Below, one piece after another: positions 55,005 through 64,000 of a stretch of DNA of 64,000 nt. The notes below the pieces were generated by a model. The model searched no databases, was not told the DNA's origin, and saw nothing but the letters and a program-made list of their open reading frames with translations. The DNA is from Balneicella halophila (lineage in GTDB: Bacteria; Bacteroidota; Bacteroidia; Bacteroidales; Balneicellaceae), in contig NZ_QENZ01000003.1 of the NCBI RefSeq assembly GCF_003096835.1, forward strand, positions 186,001-250,000. Reading direction: 5' to 3'. The stretch's first letter is position 1. Each line of letters starts with the position of its first letter. Position numbers and translations under genes: made by a program.

Positions 55005-56224
55005 AACGATATATCACAATAATCCTTATCTTATTTTGTATAAAGGGATTTTCCCAAACATTAGACGATTACTTTGTAATAGCTGCTGAAAACAATCCAG
55101 GCTTGCAAGCTAAATATAAAGAGTATGAAGCTTCCTTACAGAAAATTTCTCAAGTAAATACTTTGCAAGACCCAACATTTTCCTTCGGATATTTTATTTC
55201 TCCGGTAGAGACAAGAGTGGGAGCACAAAAAACCAAGTTCTCTCTTTCTCAAGCGTTTCCATGGTTTGGCACGTTGAAGGCTCAAGGCAATACAGCTTCA
55301 ATTTTGGCAGAGGCGAAATTTCAAGAGTTTATTGAGGCACGGAATAAACTGTATTTCCAAGTCGCTTCCGCTTACTATCCGTTGTATGAACTGCAAGAGT
55401 GGCTACAGATTGAACAGGAAAATATTACTATTTTAAATTCTTACAAAAAAATAGCCAATCAAAAGTTTAAAAATGGTAAAGGTGCAATGGTAGATGTATT
55501 GCGTACTGATATCATGTTAAAAGATGCAGAAACATCTCTTGAAATACTTCGGTTAAAAGAAAAGCCTTTACGCATCACTTTCAATAAATTGCTGAATCGT
55601 CAAGAAGATGAGAAGATATTGATTAATGATTCCCTTCAATTAGACATCTTTTCTATTAATTATAAAAAGGATTCAATTTTTAATAATCCGAAATTGAAAG
55701 CTTTGGAATTAAAACAACAAGCGAACAAATCTGCCGAAATAGCAATACAAAAGCAGCGAATGCCAAAAATTGGTGTAGGCTTAGATTATGTTGTGATAAA
55801 TGAACGACCTGATGTATCTATTGATGACAATGGTAAAGATGTGATTATGCCGATGGTGAGTGTAAGTATCCCTATTTTCAGTAAAAAATACAACGCTGCG
55901 ACCAAGGAAGCACAATTATTACAAGAGAGCTATAAATTTCAGAAACAAGATGTTGTCAATTCACTAAATGCAGATTATGAAATGGCAGTATTTCAACTTC
56001 AGGAGCAAGAAAAACTGATAAACTTATATACGGACCAGCTACAAACTGTGCAACAGTCTTTACGTCTGCTACTTACATCTTATGGGAATTCAGGAAAAGA
56101 ATTTGAAGAAGTCCTACGGATGCAACAAGAGTCATTGCAATATCAGAAAATGATTGCTACTGCTATGAAAGCGTATCATATTGCCATGGCAAAAGTCAAT
56201 TACTTAATATCAAAATCTTACTAA
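55001..56224 (+). CDS. TolC-family outer-membrane efflux protein
   Basis: A 407-residue protein with a signal peptide (ending GFSQ at about 18) and two TolC/CusC repeats of helical hairpins (EYEASLQKISQVNTLQDP, LNADYEMAVFQLQEQEK). It forms the outer-membrane channel of the pump. It is shorter than typical TolC. ATGA overlap with cusA (start 55001) and a 1-base gap to the adaptor gene show tight operon organisation. The metal is inferred from CusA. Confidence 0.9.
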   Translation: MKRYITIILILFCIKGFSQTLDDYFVIAAENNPGLQAKYKEYEASLQKISQVNTLQDPTFSFGYFISPVETRVGAQKTKFSLSQAFPWFGTLKAQGNTASILAEAKFQEFIEARNKLYFQVASAYYPLYELQEWLQIEQENITILNSYKKIANQKFKNGKGAMVDVLRTDIMLKDAETSLEILRLKEKPLRITFNKLLNRQEDEKILINDSLQLDIFSINYKKDSIFNNPKLKALELKQQANKSAEIAIQKQRMPKIGVGLDYVVINERPDVSIDDNGKDVIMPMVSVSIPIFSKKYNAATKEAQLLQESYKFQKQDVVNSLNADYEMAVFQLQEQEKLINLYTDQLQTVQQSLRLLLTSYGNSGKEFEEVLRMQQESLQYQKMIATAMKAYHIAMAKVNYLISKSY

Positions 56225-56225
56225 A

Positions 56226-57977
56226 ATGAAAGCAACAGATAAAAAAATTATAATAATCGCCTCTGCAACTCTAATCATTGGTTTGTTAATGGGTTGGTTA
56301 CTCTTTGGAGGCAACAGCGTTTCTCATAATGATTCAAAACAAGTATCAAGTGAGACTACTACAGAAACAATATGGACTTGCTCTATGCATCCCCAAATAC
56401 GACAAAATGAACCTGGCGACTGTCCCATTTGCGGAATGGATTTAATTCCTCTTGAGGAGGAAGAAAATGAAGGAATCGATCCTAATGCTATAAGGATGTC
56501 CCCTACCGCTATGCAATTGGCGAATGTAAGCACAGCAATTGTTGAAGAGATGGGTACAACAAAAAAAATTCAATTGACCGGAAAAGTGCAAACAGATGAA
56601 CGTCTGGTCAATTCACAAGCTTCACACATACCCGGCAGAATTGAGAAGCTACTGGTAAATTTCACAGGCGAATTTGTAAAAAAAGGTCAGACTATTGCCT
56701 ATATCTACTCACCTGATTTGGCTACAGCTCAGGAAGAACTACTTGAAGCACAAAAGATTGCTGATTATCAACCTGAGCTTTTTGACGCCGCAAAAGGAAA
56801 ATTAAAGAACTGGAAACTTTCAGACAGACAAATCCAGCATATTCTCAGCACTGGGAGTACACAAACTAATTTCCCGATTATCGCTGATATTTCAGGATAT
56901 ATTACTTCAAAAAATGTAAACTTAGGCGACTATGTAAAAAGAGGTGAGCCGATTTATGAAATTGCTAATCTTTCAAAAGTCTGGATTTTGTTTGATGTAT
57001 ATGAGTCGGAAATGAGTTGGATAAAAAAAGGAGATGAAGTGGAATTTACAATTGCTTCTTTACCAGGCGAGGTTTTCAATGGCACTATTTCATTCATAGA
57101 TCCAGTTATTGATTCAAAAACCAGAGTAGCAAAGGCGCGAGTAGAATTTAACAACAAAAATGGTCAGCTAAAACCTGAAATGTTTGCCTCAGGGATTGTA
57201 AAATCAACATTGCCGAAACAGTCAAATGCTATTGTTGTGCCAAAAACAGCTGTTATGTGGACGGGAAAACGTTCTGTTGTATATGTAAAATCTAGTTCTG
57301 ATAAAGGAGTGAACTTTATCTTACGAGAAGTTACCTTAGGAGCTGCCTTAGGCGATAGTTACTTAGTAAAAGATGGACTGATGAAAGGAGAAGAGATTGC
57401 TACTAACGGAACATTTAGTATAGATGCTGCCGCACAATTAGCTGGGAAACCAAGCATGATGAGTCCTGAAGATGGTACCGATATCGCTGAAGATAATCAT
57501 GAAAGCCATAGCGTTAGCTCCATATCCATATCTTCAAAAGCTAAGAAAGCATTACAGCCATTATACACTTCGTATTTCGAATGGAAAAGTGCTTTAGCCG
57601 ATGATAATTTTGAAGAAGCCAAAGAAAATGCTATTGGCATGAAATCTGCATTAGCAAATATAGATATGGAACTTTTCAAAGATGATGCTCATCATACATG
57701 GATGACGTATCAAGAAAATATTGGTGAGAATTTAGAACATGTAGAACACACCAAAGATATAGAAGCACTACGTAAAATATTCCAACCGGTATCTAATGCA
57801 ATGATTGAAATGACGACTACATTCCATCCTAATGATGACGTGATCTACGTACAACATTGTCCGATGGCGGACAATAATAATGGTGCTGACTGGTTGAGTA
57901 AGGAAGAAGAAATACTGAATCCGTATTTTGGCGATATGATGTTGAACTGCGGAGAGGTAACTCAAGAAATTAAATAA
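56226..57977 (+). CDS. cusB: CusB-type RND periplasmic adaptor with heavy-metal-binding domain
   Basis: A 583-residue adaptor. After one N-terminal helix (about residues 8-26) comes a heavy-metal-binding domain (about 48-80, WTCSMHPQIRQNEPGDCPIC) with Cys-Met-His and CPICGM metal ligands. A lipoyl/HlyD core follows (about 110-390, GYITSKNVNLGDYVKRGEPI and KSRVAKARVEF-like TRVAKARVEFN), then a C-terminal DUF3347-like part (about 430-583) with HHTWMTYQ and QHCPMADNNNGADW. Histidine, methionine and cysteine richness supports copper or silver. Confidence 0.92.
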   Translation: MKATDKKIIIIASATLIIGLLMGWLLFGGNSVSHNDSKQVSSETTTETIWTCSMHPQIRQNEPGDCPICGMDLIPLEEEENEGIDPNAIRMSPTAMQLANVSTAIVEEMGTTKKIQLTGKVQTDERLVNSQASHIPGRIEKLLVNFTGEFVKKGQTIAYIYSPDLATAQEELLEAQKIADYQPELFDAAKGKLKNWKLSDRQIQHILSTGSTQTNFPIIADISGYITSKNVNLGDYVKRGEPIYEIANLSKVWILFDVYESEMSWIKKGDEVEFTIASLPGEVFNGTISFIDPVIDSKTRVAKARVEFNNKNGQLKPEMFASGIVKSTLPKQSNAIVVPKTAVMWTGKRSVVYVKSSSDKGVNFILREVTLGAALGDSYLVKDGLMKGEEIATNGTFSIDAAAQLAGKPSMMSPEDGTDIAEDNHESHSVSSISISSKAKKALQPLYTSYFEWKSALADDNFEEAKENAIGMKSALANIDMELFKDDAHHTWMTYQENIGENLEHVEHTKDIEALRKIFQPVSNAMIEMTTTFHPNDDVIYVQHCPMADNNNGADWLSKEEEILNPYFGDMMLNCGEVTQEIK

Positions 57978-58007
57978 CTAATTTTATAAACATAAAAAAT
58001 TAATAAA

Positions 58008-58391
58008 ATGAAAACAAAAGTAATAAGTTTAATAAGCATGTTCCTTTTAGGAGCAACGATGTTATTTGCACAAGCAAAAACTGAAAAATTTGAGGTGAAA
58101 GGAAAATGCGGTATGTGTGAAACACGTATCGAAAAAGCTGCAAAATCTGTAGAAGGAGTTAATGAAGCAGACTGGAATTTGAAAACCCATATGTTAGAAG
58201 TTTCATTTGACGAGTCGGAAACCTCTTTAGATGAGGTACAAAAGGCTATCGCTAAAGTGGGACATGATACACCGATGCACAAAGCTTCAAAAGAAGTTTA
58301 TGATGCACTCCCAGGATGTTGTAAATATGACCGTATCGAGATGAAAGATGATAAAAAACATCATAATCATCATAAAGAACATAAACATTAA
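58008..58391 (+). CDS. Secreted heavy-metal-associated (HMA) domain protein
   Basis: A 127-residue protein with a signal peptide (ending LFAQ at about 22), one HMA domain with the CxxC site in KGKCGMCETRIEKAA, and a histidine-rich tail HHNHHKEHKH. It has the ferredoxin-like fold of copper chaperones such as CopZ, but is exported. It is the last gene of the efflux operon, 30 bases after cusB, and could deliver copper to CusB or CusA in the periplasm. Confidence 0.88.
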   Translation: MKTKVISLISMFLLGATMLFAQAKTEKFEVKGKCGMCETRIEKAAKSVEGVNEADWNLKTHMLEVSFDESETSLDEVQKAIAKVGHDTPMHKASKEVYDALPGCCKYDRIEMKDDKKHHNHHKEHKH

Positions 58392-58412
58392 AACTATAAC
58401 AATACTTTGTTC

Positions 58413-58449
58413 AGAGGCTATCTTCTAAAAAGGATAGCTTCTTTCTTTT
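58413..58449 (+). terminator. Terminator of the copper efflux operon
   Basis: An 11-pair stem (58413-58423 with 58432-58442, two G-U pairs) is followed by a T-rich run. Confidence 0.8.
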
Positions 58450-58575
58450 ATACTTATTTTTAATAAAAAGCCCATGAATATAATGTTAAAAATAATATCT
58501 CATACGCAACCTTTTTACTATTTCTACGTATATCTATTGATAGTAATTTTTTATTAACCTTAAAAAGCTAAAAAT

Positions 58576-59085
58576 ATGAGTATTAGAATTTTTACAACAT
58601 TATTGCTTATAAGTAGTATTATCTTCTCTTGCTCAGACGATGATGATTTTAGATATCAAAATAATTTCGAACAAAGTAAAAAAGCCTGGTTAGATTTTAA
58701 AGAAGCTACAAATAATTCTTACACATACACCACATCATTTGATTCTTGGATTGGTTCTCATCAAGAAACTGAAATAACAGTATCAAATGGGGAAGTAATT
58801 AAACGAAGTTATAAATACACTTTCCCATACGATGATACAATAGAAGATGTTGAATGGACTGAAGAAGGTGACCAAATAGGCAGTCACGAAGAGGGAGACG
58901 AACCAATGACTTTAGATCAAATTTATGGGTTAGCAGAAACTGAATGGTTAACCAAAAAAGATAATACTATTACTTATTTTGAAACTAAAAATAATGGAAT
59001 GATTTCTCTCTGTGGTTATGTAAATAAGGATTGTGCTGATGACTGCTTTAGAGGTATTACTATAGACAGTATTGATTCATTGTAA
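58576..59085 (+). CDS. DUF6174 lipoprotein
   Basis: A 169-residue lipoprotein: lipobox SIIFSC with lipidated C19, then SDDDD, an acidic run like the surface-export signal of Bacteroidota. The body has the DUF6174 pattern (NSYTYTTSFDSWIG, ITVSNGEVIKRSY, TLDQIYGLAETEW) and ends in a cysteine group CGYVNKDCADDCF. Its function is unknown. It is a lone gene after the copper operon terminator with no recognisable promoter motif. Confidence 0.75.
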   Translation: MSIRIFTTLLLISSIIFSCSDDDDFRYQNNFEQSKKAWLDFKEATNNSYTYTTSFDSWIGSHQETEITVSNGEVIKRSYKYTFPYDDTIEDVEWTEEGDQIGSHEEGDEPMTLDQIYGLAETEWLTKKDNTITYFETKNNGMISLCGYVNKDCADDCFRGITIDSIDSL

Positions 59086-59223
59086 GGAAATACTAGCTTT
59101 AAAAATATTAAAGAAACCTAGGTGAAACATAAAATTAACTCTAGTGCTTCTTAATTCATATCTTTTTTAGTAAATTGTAAATTCAGTGTAAAATTGAAAG
59201 ATTAAAAAAGATATAGATAATCA

Positions 59224-60438
59224 ATGAACAAAGTACTTATAATTGGAGGTGGCGCGGCAGGTTTCTTTACGGCTATTAATGCTAAAGAAAATAACCCTTC
59301 GCTTGATATTACTATACTCGAAAAAGGAAAAGAAGTTTTGCAAAAGGTAAAACTTTCTGGTGGTGGTCGTTGCAATGTCACTCATGCGTGCTTTGAGCCC
59401 CAAGAATTAGTTAAGTTTTATCCAAGAGGAGAGAAAGAACTCTTGGGTCCTTTTCATCAATTCATGACTGGGGACACCTTCGAGTGGTTTGAAAAAAGAG
59501 GAGTTCCACTAAAAATAGAAAGTGATAATCGTGTATTTCCAAAAGCGAATACCTCACAAGCTATTCTTGATTGTTTACACAATGCAATTCATAGGCTAAA
59601 CATTCAAGTTTTAAGAAATCAAGGAGTTACAAAAATTCATAAGCATGAGCATCGTTGGGTAGTTACTACTAAAGTACAACAATTTGTTGCCGATTATTTG
59701 GTGATAACCTCAGGCAGTTCAAGAAAAACTTGGGATTTGTGCAAGGTGCTAGGTCATTCAATAGTTGATCCTGTTCCTTCCTTATTTACTTTCAATATAA
59801 AGGATAAGAGGATTAAAGAACTTTTAGGAGTTTCAGTTCCAAATGCAAAGGTTAAATTAGCAGATACTTCCATTGAAAACTCCGGAGCTTTATTGATTAC
59901 ACATTGGGGCATGAGCGGGCCTGCTATTCTCAAACTTTCTGCATTTGGTGCCCGTTTTTTAGCTGAAAGAAACTACAAGCATGAGGTCGAAGTTAACTGG
60001 CTAGGTGAAGACTTTGAGACCATATTAGATAGATTCTATGAGCTTAAAACATCTCAAGCAAAAAAGCAACTTAGCCTAAAATCACCATTCAATAATATTC
60101 CTCGTCGCTTATGGGAACGCTTATCAGAATCTGCAAAAATCAAGTCTTCGCAAAACTGGGGAGATATAACTAAGCATCAAATTCAAAACCTAGCAACTGA
60201 ATTAACTAGAGGAATATTTCATATCAACGGACGAACTATTTTCAAGGATGAATTCGTAACTGCTGGCGGTGTAGACCTTCAAGAAATCAATTTCAAACGT
60301 TTTGAAAGCAAAGTTCACAAGAACCTATTTTTTGCTGGTGAAGTTTTGAATATTGATGCTATCACTGGAGGGTTCAACTTCCAAAATGCCTGGACAGGTG
60401 GCTATATCGTTGCAAAGAGCATAGCTAGCGATGCATAA
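59224..60438 (+). CDS. NAD(P)/FAD-dependent oxidoreductase, BaiN/HI0933 family
   Basis: A 404-residue flavoprotein. The FAD-binding GGGAAGFFTAINAKE motif is at the N-terminus, followed by KLSGGGRCNVTHACF, and the C-terminal motif GEVLNIDAITGGFNFQNAW closes the FAD site. The family (HI0933-like, BaiN) contains bile-acid reductases and proteins of unknown activity; the substrate here is not known. It is transcribed alone, 138 bases after the DUF6174 gene. Confidence 0.88.
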   Translation: MNKVLIIGGGAAGFFTAINAKENNPSLDITILEKGKEVLQKVKLSGGGRCNVTHACFEPQELVKFYPRGEKELLGPFHQFMTGDTFEWFEKRGVPLKIESDNRVFPKANTSQAILDCLHNAIHRLNIQVLRNQGVTKIHKHEHRWVVTTKVQQFVADYLVITSGSSRKTWDLCKVLGHSIVDPVPSLFTFNIKDKRIKELLGVSVPNAKVKLADTSIENSGALLITHWGMSGPAILKLSAFGARFLAERNYKHEVEVNWLGEDFETILDRFYELKTSQAKKQLSLKSPFNNIPRRLWERLSESAKIKSSQNWGDITKHQIQNLATELTRGIFHINGRTIFKDEFVTAGGVDLQEINFKRFESKVHKNLFFAGEVLNIDAITGGFNFQNAWTGGYIVAKSIASDA

Positions 60439-60608
60439 ACAGGGATTTTATCCTTGAAAAATCACAGCAATATCAATAGTAACAAATTGTCTAATAAGGC
60501 TAAGCCATAAAATAATCCGAAATTTCTAAAATGTCTTTTTAGCACAATAATTGTTCTTTTTTATTTTTCAATTTTTTAAGCGATATTTAATATTCTATTA
60601 AAACCTAT

Positions 60609-63194
60609 TTGAAAATGCAGTATTACACATCATCAATTGAAGAAGTAAAACAATCTTTAGGAACTGACGAGAAAGGTTTATCAAGCACTACTGCCCAAAA
60701 ACGCTTAGAAGAAAATGGTAAAAATGAACTCATAGAGGGTAAAAAGAAATCGCTTTGGATGATTTTTCTAAGTCAATTCAAAGACGTGATGATATTGATA
60801 CTAATAGTTGCAGCAGGTGTATCCATTGCCCTCGGTGAATCTCAAGATGCTATTGTTATACTCATCATTGTAGTGTTGAATGCGATAATCGGTTTCGTTC
60901 AGGAATATCGTGCTGAAAATGCCATGGCCGCTTTGAAGAAAATGTCTTCAACATTTACAAAAGTGCGCAGAGATGGAACTATAACAGAAATAGACTCGCT
61001 TAATCTAGTGGTTGGCGATGTCATTTTGTTAGAGGCCGGGAATATCGTTCCTGCTGATATGCGTCTTATTGAATCTCACTCGCTCAAAGTAGAAGAATCT
61101 TCATTAACAGGAGAGTCTGAATCAGTCACCAAAAGTACAGAAACTTTAAATGATAAAGACTTACCAATTGGCGATAGAGTGAACATGACATATAAAAGTA
61201 CCATAGTATCATATGGTCGTGCAAAAGGTATCGTTGTAGCAACAGGCATGGATACTGAAATCGGACGTATAGCACAACTTCTACAAGGCGAGGAATCTGA
61301 AACACCACTGCAAAGAAGATTAGCCAATCTAGGTAAAAAGTTATCATTTGCAGTACTCGCTATCTGTGCGATTATGTTTGCGGTCGGCTATTTTATACGT
61401 GGTGAAGAGCCCATGAATCTTTTACTCACTGCGATATCACTTGCAGTGGCAGCAATCCCCGAAACATTACCTGCATTTATAACGATAGCTTTAGCTCTTG
61501 GAGCGAAAAGCATGGTGAAAAAAAATGCACTTATTCGTAAGCTTCCTTCTGTAGAAACTTTGGGTTCTGTAAACTATATCTGCTCTGATAAAACAGGTAC
61601 TATTACTCAAAACAAAATGACGGTAACTGATACCTGGCAACCTGAAGAGATTATTCAAATTGATGGTTTTACAGACGAAGAATTGCTTTTAATGGCTATG
61701 GAACTCAACCATGATGTCTCTGTAGATGAAGGAGAATTAAAAGGAGACCAAACAGAAGTAGCGATTGTAGAATTTAGCAGAAATGAAAAACTTTATAAAG
61801 AATCCTGGCGTGATTTGAAGCGAATTAGCGAAATTCCTTTCGATTCTGAAAGAAAAAGAATGACTACAATTTATGCTATTGGAAATAAATACTTAACTAT
61901 TACTAAAGGAGCCGTAGAAGCAGTTCTTGAATGCAGTACTGATGAGGATGATAAACAGATTCACGAAGCTGTTAATAAATTTGCAAAAGAGGGAAAACGT
62001 GTCTTATCATATGCTGTTTCTGTTATCGCCAATATCCCAGAAAATATAACTGTTGAGAATACTGAGAAAGATTTAGACTTCATCGGATTAGTAGCCATGA
62101 TTGATCCACCAAGAGAGGAAGCTAAAAAAGCCATTGCTGACTGCCATACTGCTGGCATTACACCAGTGATGATTACTGGTGACCACCCAGTAACTGCTGA
62201 AGCTATCGCCAGAGAAACAGGAATTATCCATAAGAGTACTGATAAAGCCATCACGGGTAGGGAGTTGCAACAAGTCGATGATTCAGAGTTTGAGAATACA
62301 ATCGAAAACATCAAAGTCTATGCAAGAGTATCGCCCGAGCAAAAATTAAAAATTGTTCAAACCTTGCAAAATAAAGACTACTTCGTAGCGATGACAGGCG
62401 ATGGAGTCAACGATGCACCAGCTTTACGTACAGCCAACATTGGCGTTGCAATGGGAATTACAGGAACTGACGTAAGTAAAGAAGCGGCACAGATGATTTT
62501 GTTGGATGATAATTTTTCAACAATCATAAAAGCCGTTAAGGAAGGTCGTAGAATTTTTGACAACATTCGTAAATTCATTCGCTATACTCTCACTAGTAAC
62601 GGCGGAGAGATTTGGACTATATTCTTAGCTCCCCTTCTGGGATTACCTATTCCCTTATTGCCGATTCATATTTTATGGATCAACCTAGTGACTGACGGGC
62701 TTCCTGGCTTAGCCTACGTTGCAGAACCGGCTGAAGATAATATTTTGAAAAAACCACCTCGTAAATCCGACGAGAGCATATTCTCTGGGGGTATGGGTTG
62801 GTATATTCTATGGGTTGGTTTACTTATGGGTGCTATTTGCATAGGCACTCAAGCTGGAGCTATTTACTTGGGAAATCCTAAATGGCAGACAATGATATTT
62901 ACAGTTCTTTCGCTAAGTCAAATGGGACATGCTATGGCAGTAAGAAGTGAATACAAATCACTTTTCCAACAAGGTGTATTTAACAATATGTATCTCGTTG
63001 GAGCCGTACTGCTTACTGTGGTTCTTCAGCTAGCTGTTATTTATATTCCTTTTTTACAAAACATTTTTCATACTCAAGCCCTTACATTAGCCGAATTAGC
63101 AGCGTGTATGGGTATATCAAGTATTATATTTTGGGTAGTTGAACTAGTGAAGGTTATAAAAAGAAAGAAGTTAAAAGCTAAGAATTTAGTATAA
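60609..63194 (+). CDS. P-type cation-transporting ATPase (calcium type, P2A)
   Basis: An 861-residue P-type ATPase. It has an N-terminal cation ATPase domain (SSIEEVKQSLGTDEKG), the actuator loop SLTGESESV, the fourth-helix motif AAIPETLPAFITIALALG, the phosphorylation site CSDKTGTITQNKMT, and the hinge MTGDGVNDAPAL. About ten membrane helices, without N-terminal metal-binding domains. The organisation matches bacterial PMR1/SERCA-like Ca2+ ATPases; manganese or other divalent ions remain possible. It is monocistronic. Confidence 0.92.
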   Translation: MKMQYYTSSIEEVKQSLGTDEKGLSSTTAQKRLEENGKNELIEGKKKSLWMIFLSQFKDVMILILIVAAGVSIALGESQDAIVILIIVVLNAIIGFVQEYRAENAMAALKKMSSTFTKVRRDGTITEIDSLNLVVGDVILLEAGNIVPADMRLIESHSLKVEESSLTGESESVTKSTETLNDKDLPIGDRVNMTYKSTIVSYGRAKGIVVATGMDTEIGRIAQLLQGEESETPLQRRLANLGKKLSFAVLAICAIMFAVGYFIRGEEPMNLLLTAISLAVAAIPETLPAFITIALALGAKSMVKKNALIRKLPSVETLGSVNYICSDKTGTITQNKMTVTDTWQPEEIIQIDGFTDEELLLMAMELNHDVSVDEGELKGDQTEVAIVEFSRNEKLYKESWRDLKRISEIPFDSERKRMTTIYAIGNKYLTITKGAVEAVLECSTDEDDKQIHEAVNKFAKEGKRVLSYAVSVIANIPENITVENTEKDLDFIGLVAMIDPPREEAKKAIADCHTAGITPVMITGDHPVTAEAIARETGIIHKSTDKAITGRELQQVDDSEFENTIENIKVYARVSPEQKLKIVQTLQNKDYFVAMTGDGVNDAPALRTANIGVAMGITGTDVSKEAAQMILLDDNFSTIIKAVKEGRRIFDNIRKFIRYTLTSNGGEIWTIFLAPLLGLPIPLLPIHILWINLVTDGLPGLAYVAEPAEDNILKKPPRKSDESIFSGGMGWYILWVGLLMGAICIGTQAGAIYLGNPKWQTMIFTVLSLSQMGHAMAVRSEYKSLFQQGVFNNMYLVGAVLLTVVLQLAVIYIPFLQNIFHTQALTLAELAACMGISSIIFWVVELVKVIKRKKLKAKNLV

Positions 63195-63229
63195 AATTGT
63201 TTGCTAATGAGCATCAAATTAATTAGTTG

Positions 63230-63237
63230 TATCTTTG
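63230..63237 (+). promoter_or_regulatory. -7 promoter element of the DEAD-box helicase gene
   Basis: TATCTTTG matches TAnnTTTG, 51 bases before the ATG at 63289. Confidence 0.6.
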
Positions 63238-63288
63238 CAAACTCAAAGCAACAAAGCATCTCTAAATACTGTTGCAAAAATTACACAT

Positions 63289-64000
63289 ATGACATTTAAA
63301 CAATTAGGATTATCGGAAGCTATACTAAAAGCTGTCGAAGAAAAAGGATATAAAACGCCATCACCAATTCAGGCAAAATCTATTCCCCCCATATTGCAAG
63401 GACGAGATGTACTGGCGTCTGCACAAACAGGGACTGGAAAGACCGCAGGATTTACGTTACCAATATTGCAACGCCTAGAAGAATCAAACATTACTAAAAG
63501 AAAAGCAATAAGGGCATTAATCTTAACTCCAACCCGAGAATTAGCTGCTCAAATCTATGACAACATCAGCGAGTATAGTAAATATTTAGACATAAATTCC
63601 ACCGTTATTTTTGGCGGTGTGAAAGCTGGACCTCAAATACGTACCCTTAAGCAAGGAGTTGACATATTAGTTGCAACCCCTGGCAGACTGCTTGACTTGC
63701 ACAGCCAAAAAGAGCTCTTTTTGGATAAAGTTGAAGTTTTCATTTTAGATGAAGCAGATAGAATGCTCGACATGGGTTTTGTAAGAGATATTAATAAAAT
63801 AATGAGTCTATTACCTTCAAAAAGACAAAACTTAATGTTTTCGGCTACTTTCTCACCAGAAATAAAGAAGTTAGCTGGTGGTATTCTAAGAAACCCTGTT
63901 GCTGTAGAGGCCGCGCCTCAAAATAGTTCTGCCGACACTGTTTCCCATAAGGTATATTCAGTCAATAAAAGACAGAAAGCTGAAGTATTAATCAAACTTA
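63289..64000 (+). CDS. DEAD-box ATP-dependent RNA helicase (3' truncated)
   Basis: The ATG at 63289 begins MTFKQLGLSEAILKAVEEK and 237 codons are in the window. Visible are the Q motif TPSPIQAKSI, motif I AQTGTGKTAGF, Ia PTRELAAQI, II LDEADRMLDMGF and III SATFSPEIK. It is thus the N-terminal RecA-like domain of a RhlE-type RNA helicase, with the second domain beyond the window. Such helicases act in ribosome assembly and RNA decay, often cold-induced. The gene has its own promoter. Confidence 0.95.
   Translation, partial: MTFKQLGLSEAILKAVEEKGYKTPSPIQAKSIPPILQGRDVLASAQTGTGKTAGFTLPILQRLEESNITKRKAIRALILTPTRELAAQIYDNISEYSKYLDINSTVIFGGVKAGPQIRTLKQGVDILVATPGRLLDLHSQKELFLDKVEVFILDEADRMLDMGFVRDINKIMSLLPSKRQNLMFSATFSPEIKKLAGGILRNPVAVEAAPQNSSADTVSHKVYSVNKRQKAEVLIKL

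Noticed and set aside
1-64000. tRNA, rRNA, CRISPR and insertion sequences
   Set aside because: None seen on reading; no repeat arrays and no transposase-like ORFs.

Overview
The window is AT-rich DNA from a member of the Bacteroidota, most likely a flavobacterium-like lineage. This rests on family content (TonB-dependent receptors with a carboxypeptidase-regulatory N-domain, DUF4492 before cydAB, an HU/ssb/gldE neighbourhood, a HYC_CC_PP protein), on repeated TAnnTTTG -7 promoter elements, and on the near absence of Shine-Dalgarno sites. No rRNA, tRNA, insertion sequence or CRISPR array was seen.

Positions 1-38380 look like ordinary chromosome. They hold the end of a threonine dehydrogenase-type SDR gene, gltX, a complete minus-strand SUF operon (sufB-C-D-S-E-T), a GNAT enzyme, an Ntn-hydrolase, and a cytochrome bd operon (DUF4492-cydA-cydB plus an unlisted 35-residue membrane ORF). 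Next come a coaX/CYTH/dehydrogenase/rsmE block, an ssb-gldE-fur-DMT transporter-DUF4268 operon, and HU with a 30-residue mS38-like ribosomal protein and rng. The rest of this part holds an alpha-oxoamine synthase, a PiT phosphate carrier, a FadL porin with an SGNH lipoprotein, dcd, a His-rich protein with a TonB receptor, an HD phosphohydrolase with a polyprenyl synthase, a potassium channel, and dnaK.

Positions 38565-47499 form the most unusual region: a peptide-export cassette with divergent control. On the minus strand, starting near 45123, there is a double-glycine leader peptide gene that is out of frame because of an A10 tract. It is followed by a second leader-like fragment, a leftover SPASM-type cysteine domain of a radical-SAM maturase, a plug-only secreted protein, an outer-membrane beta-barrel receptor, a C39-peptidase ABC exporter split by one in-frame TAA, and an HlyD-type adaptor. 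A histidine kinase and OmpR-type regulator are divergently transcribed on the plus strand. The set reads as a ribosomally made peptide (RiPP or bacteriocin-like) system that is either decaying or switched by slippage and nonsense changes.

Positions 47500-64000 hold a small stress block (disordered acidic protein, Hsp31/DJ-1 protein, DUF305 membrane protein, quinone oxidoreductase-like enzyme) and a copper/silver efflux operon (HYC_CC_PP, CusA, TolC-like, CusB-like, HMA protein). They end with a DUF6174 lipoprotein, a BaiN-type flavoprotein, a P2-type calcium ATPase and the start of a DEAD-box helicase that runs off the window.
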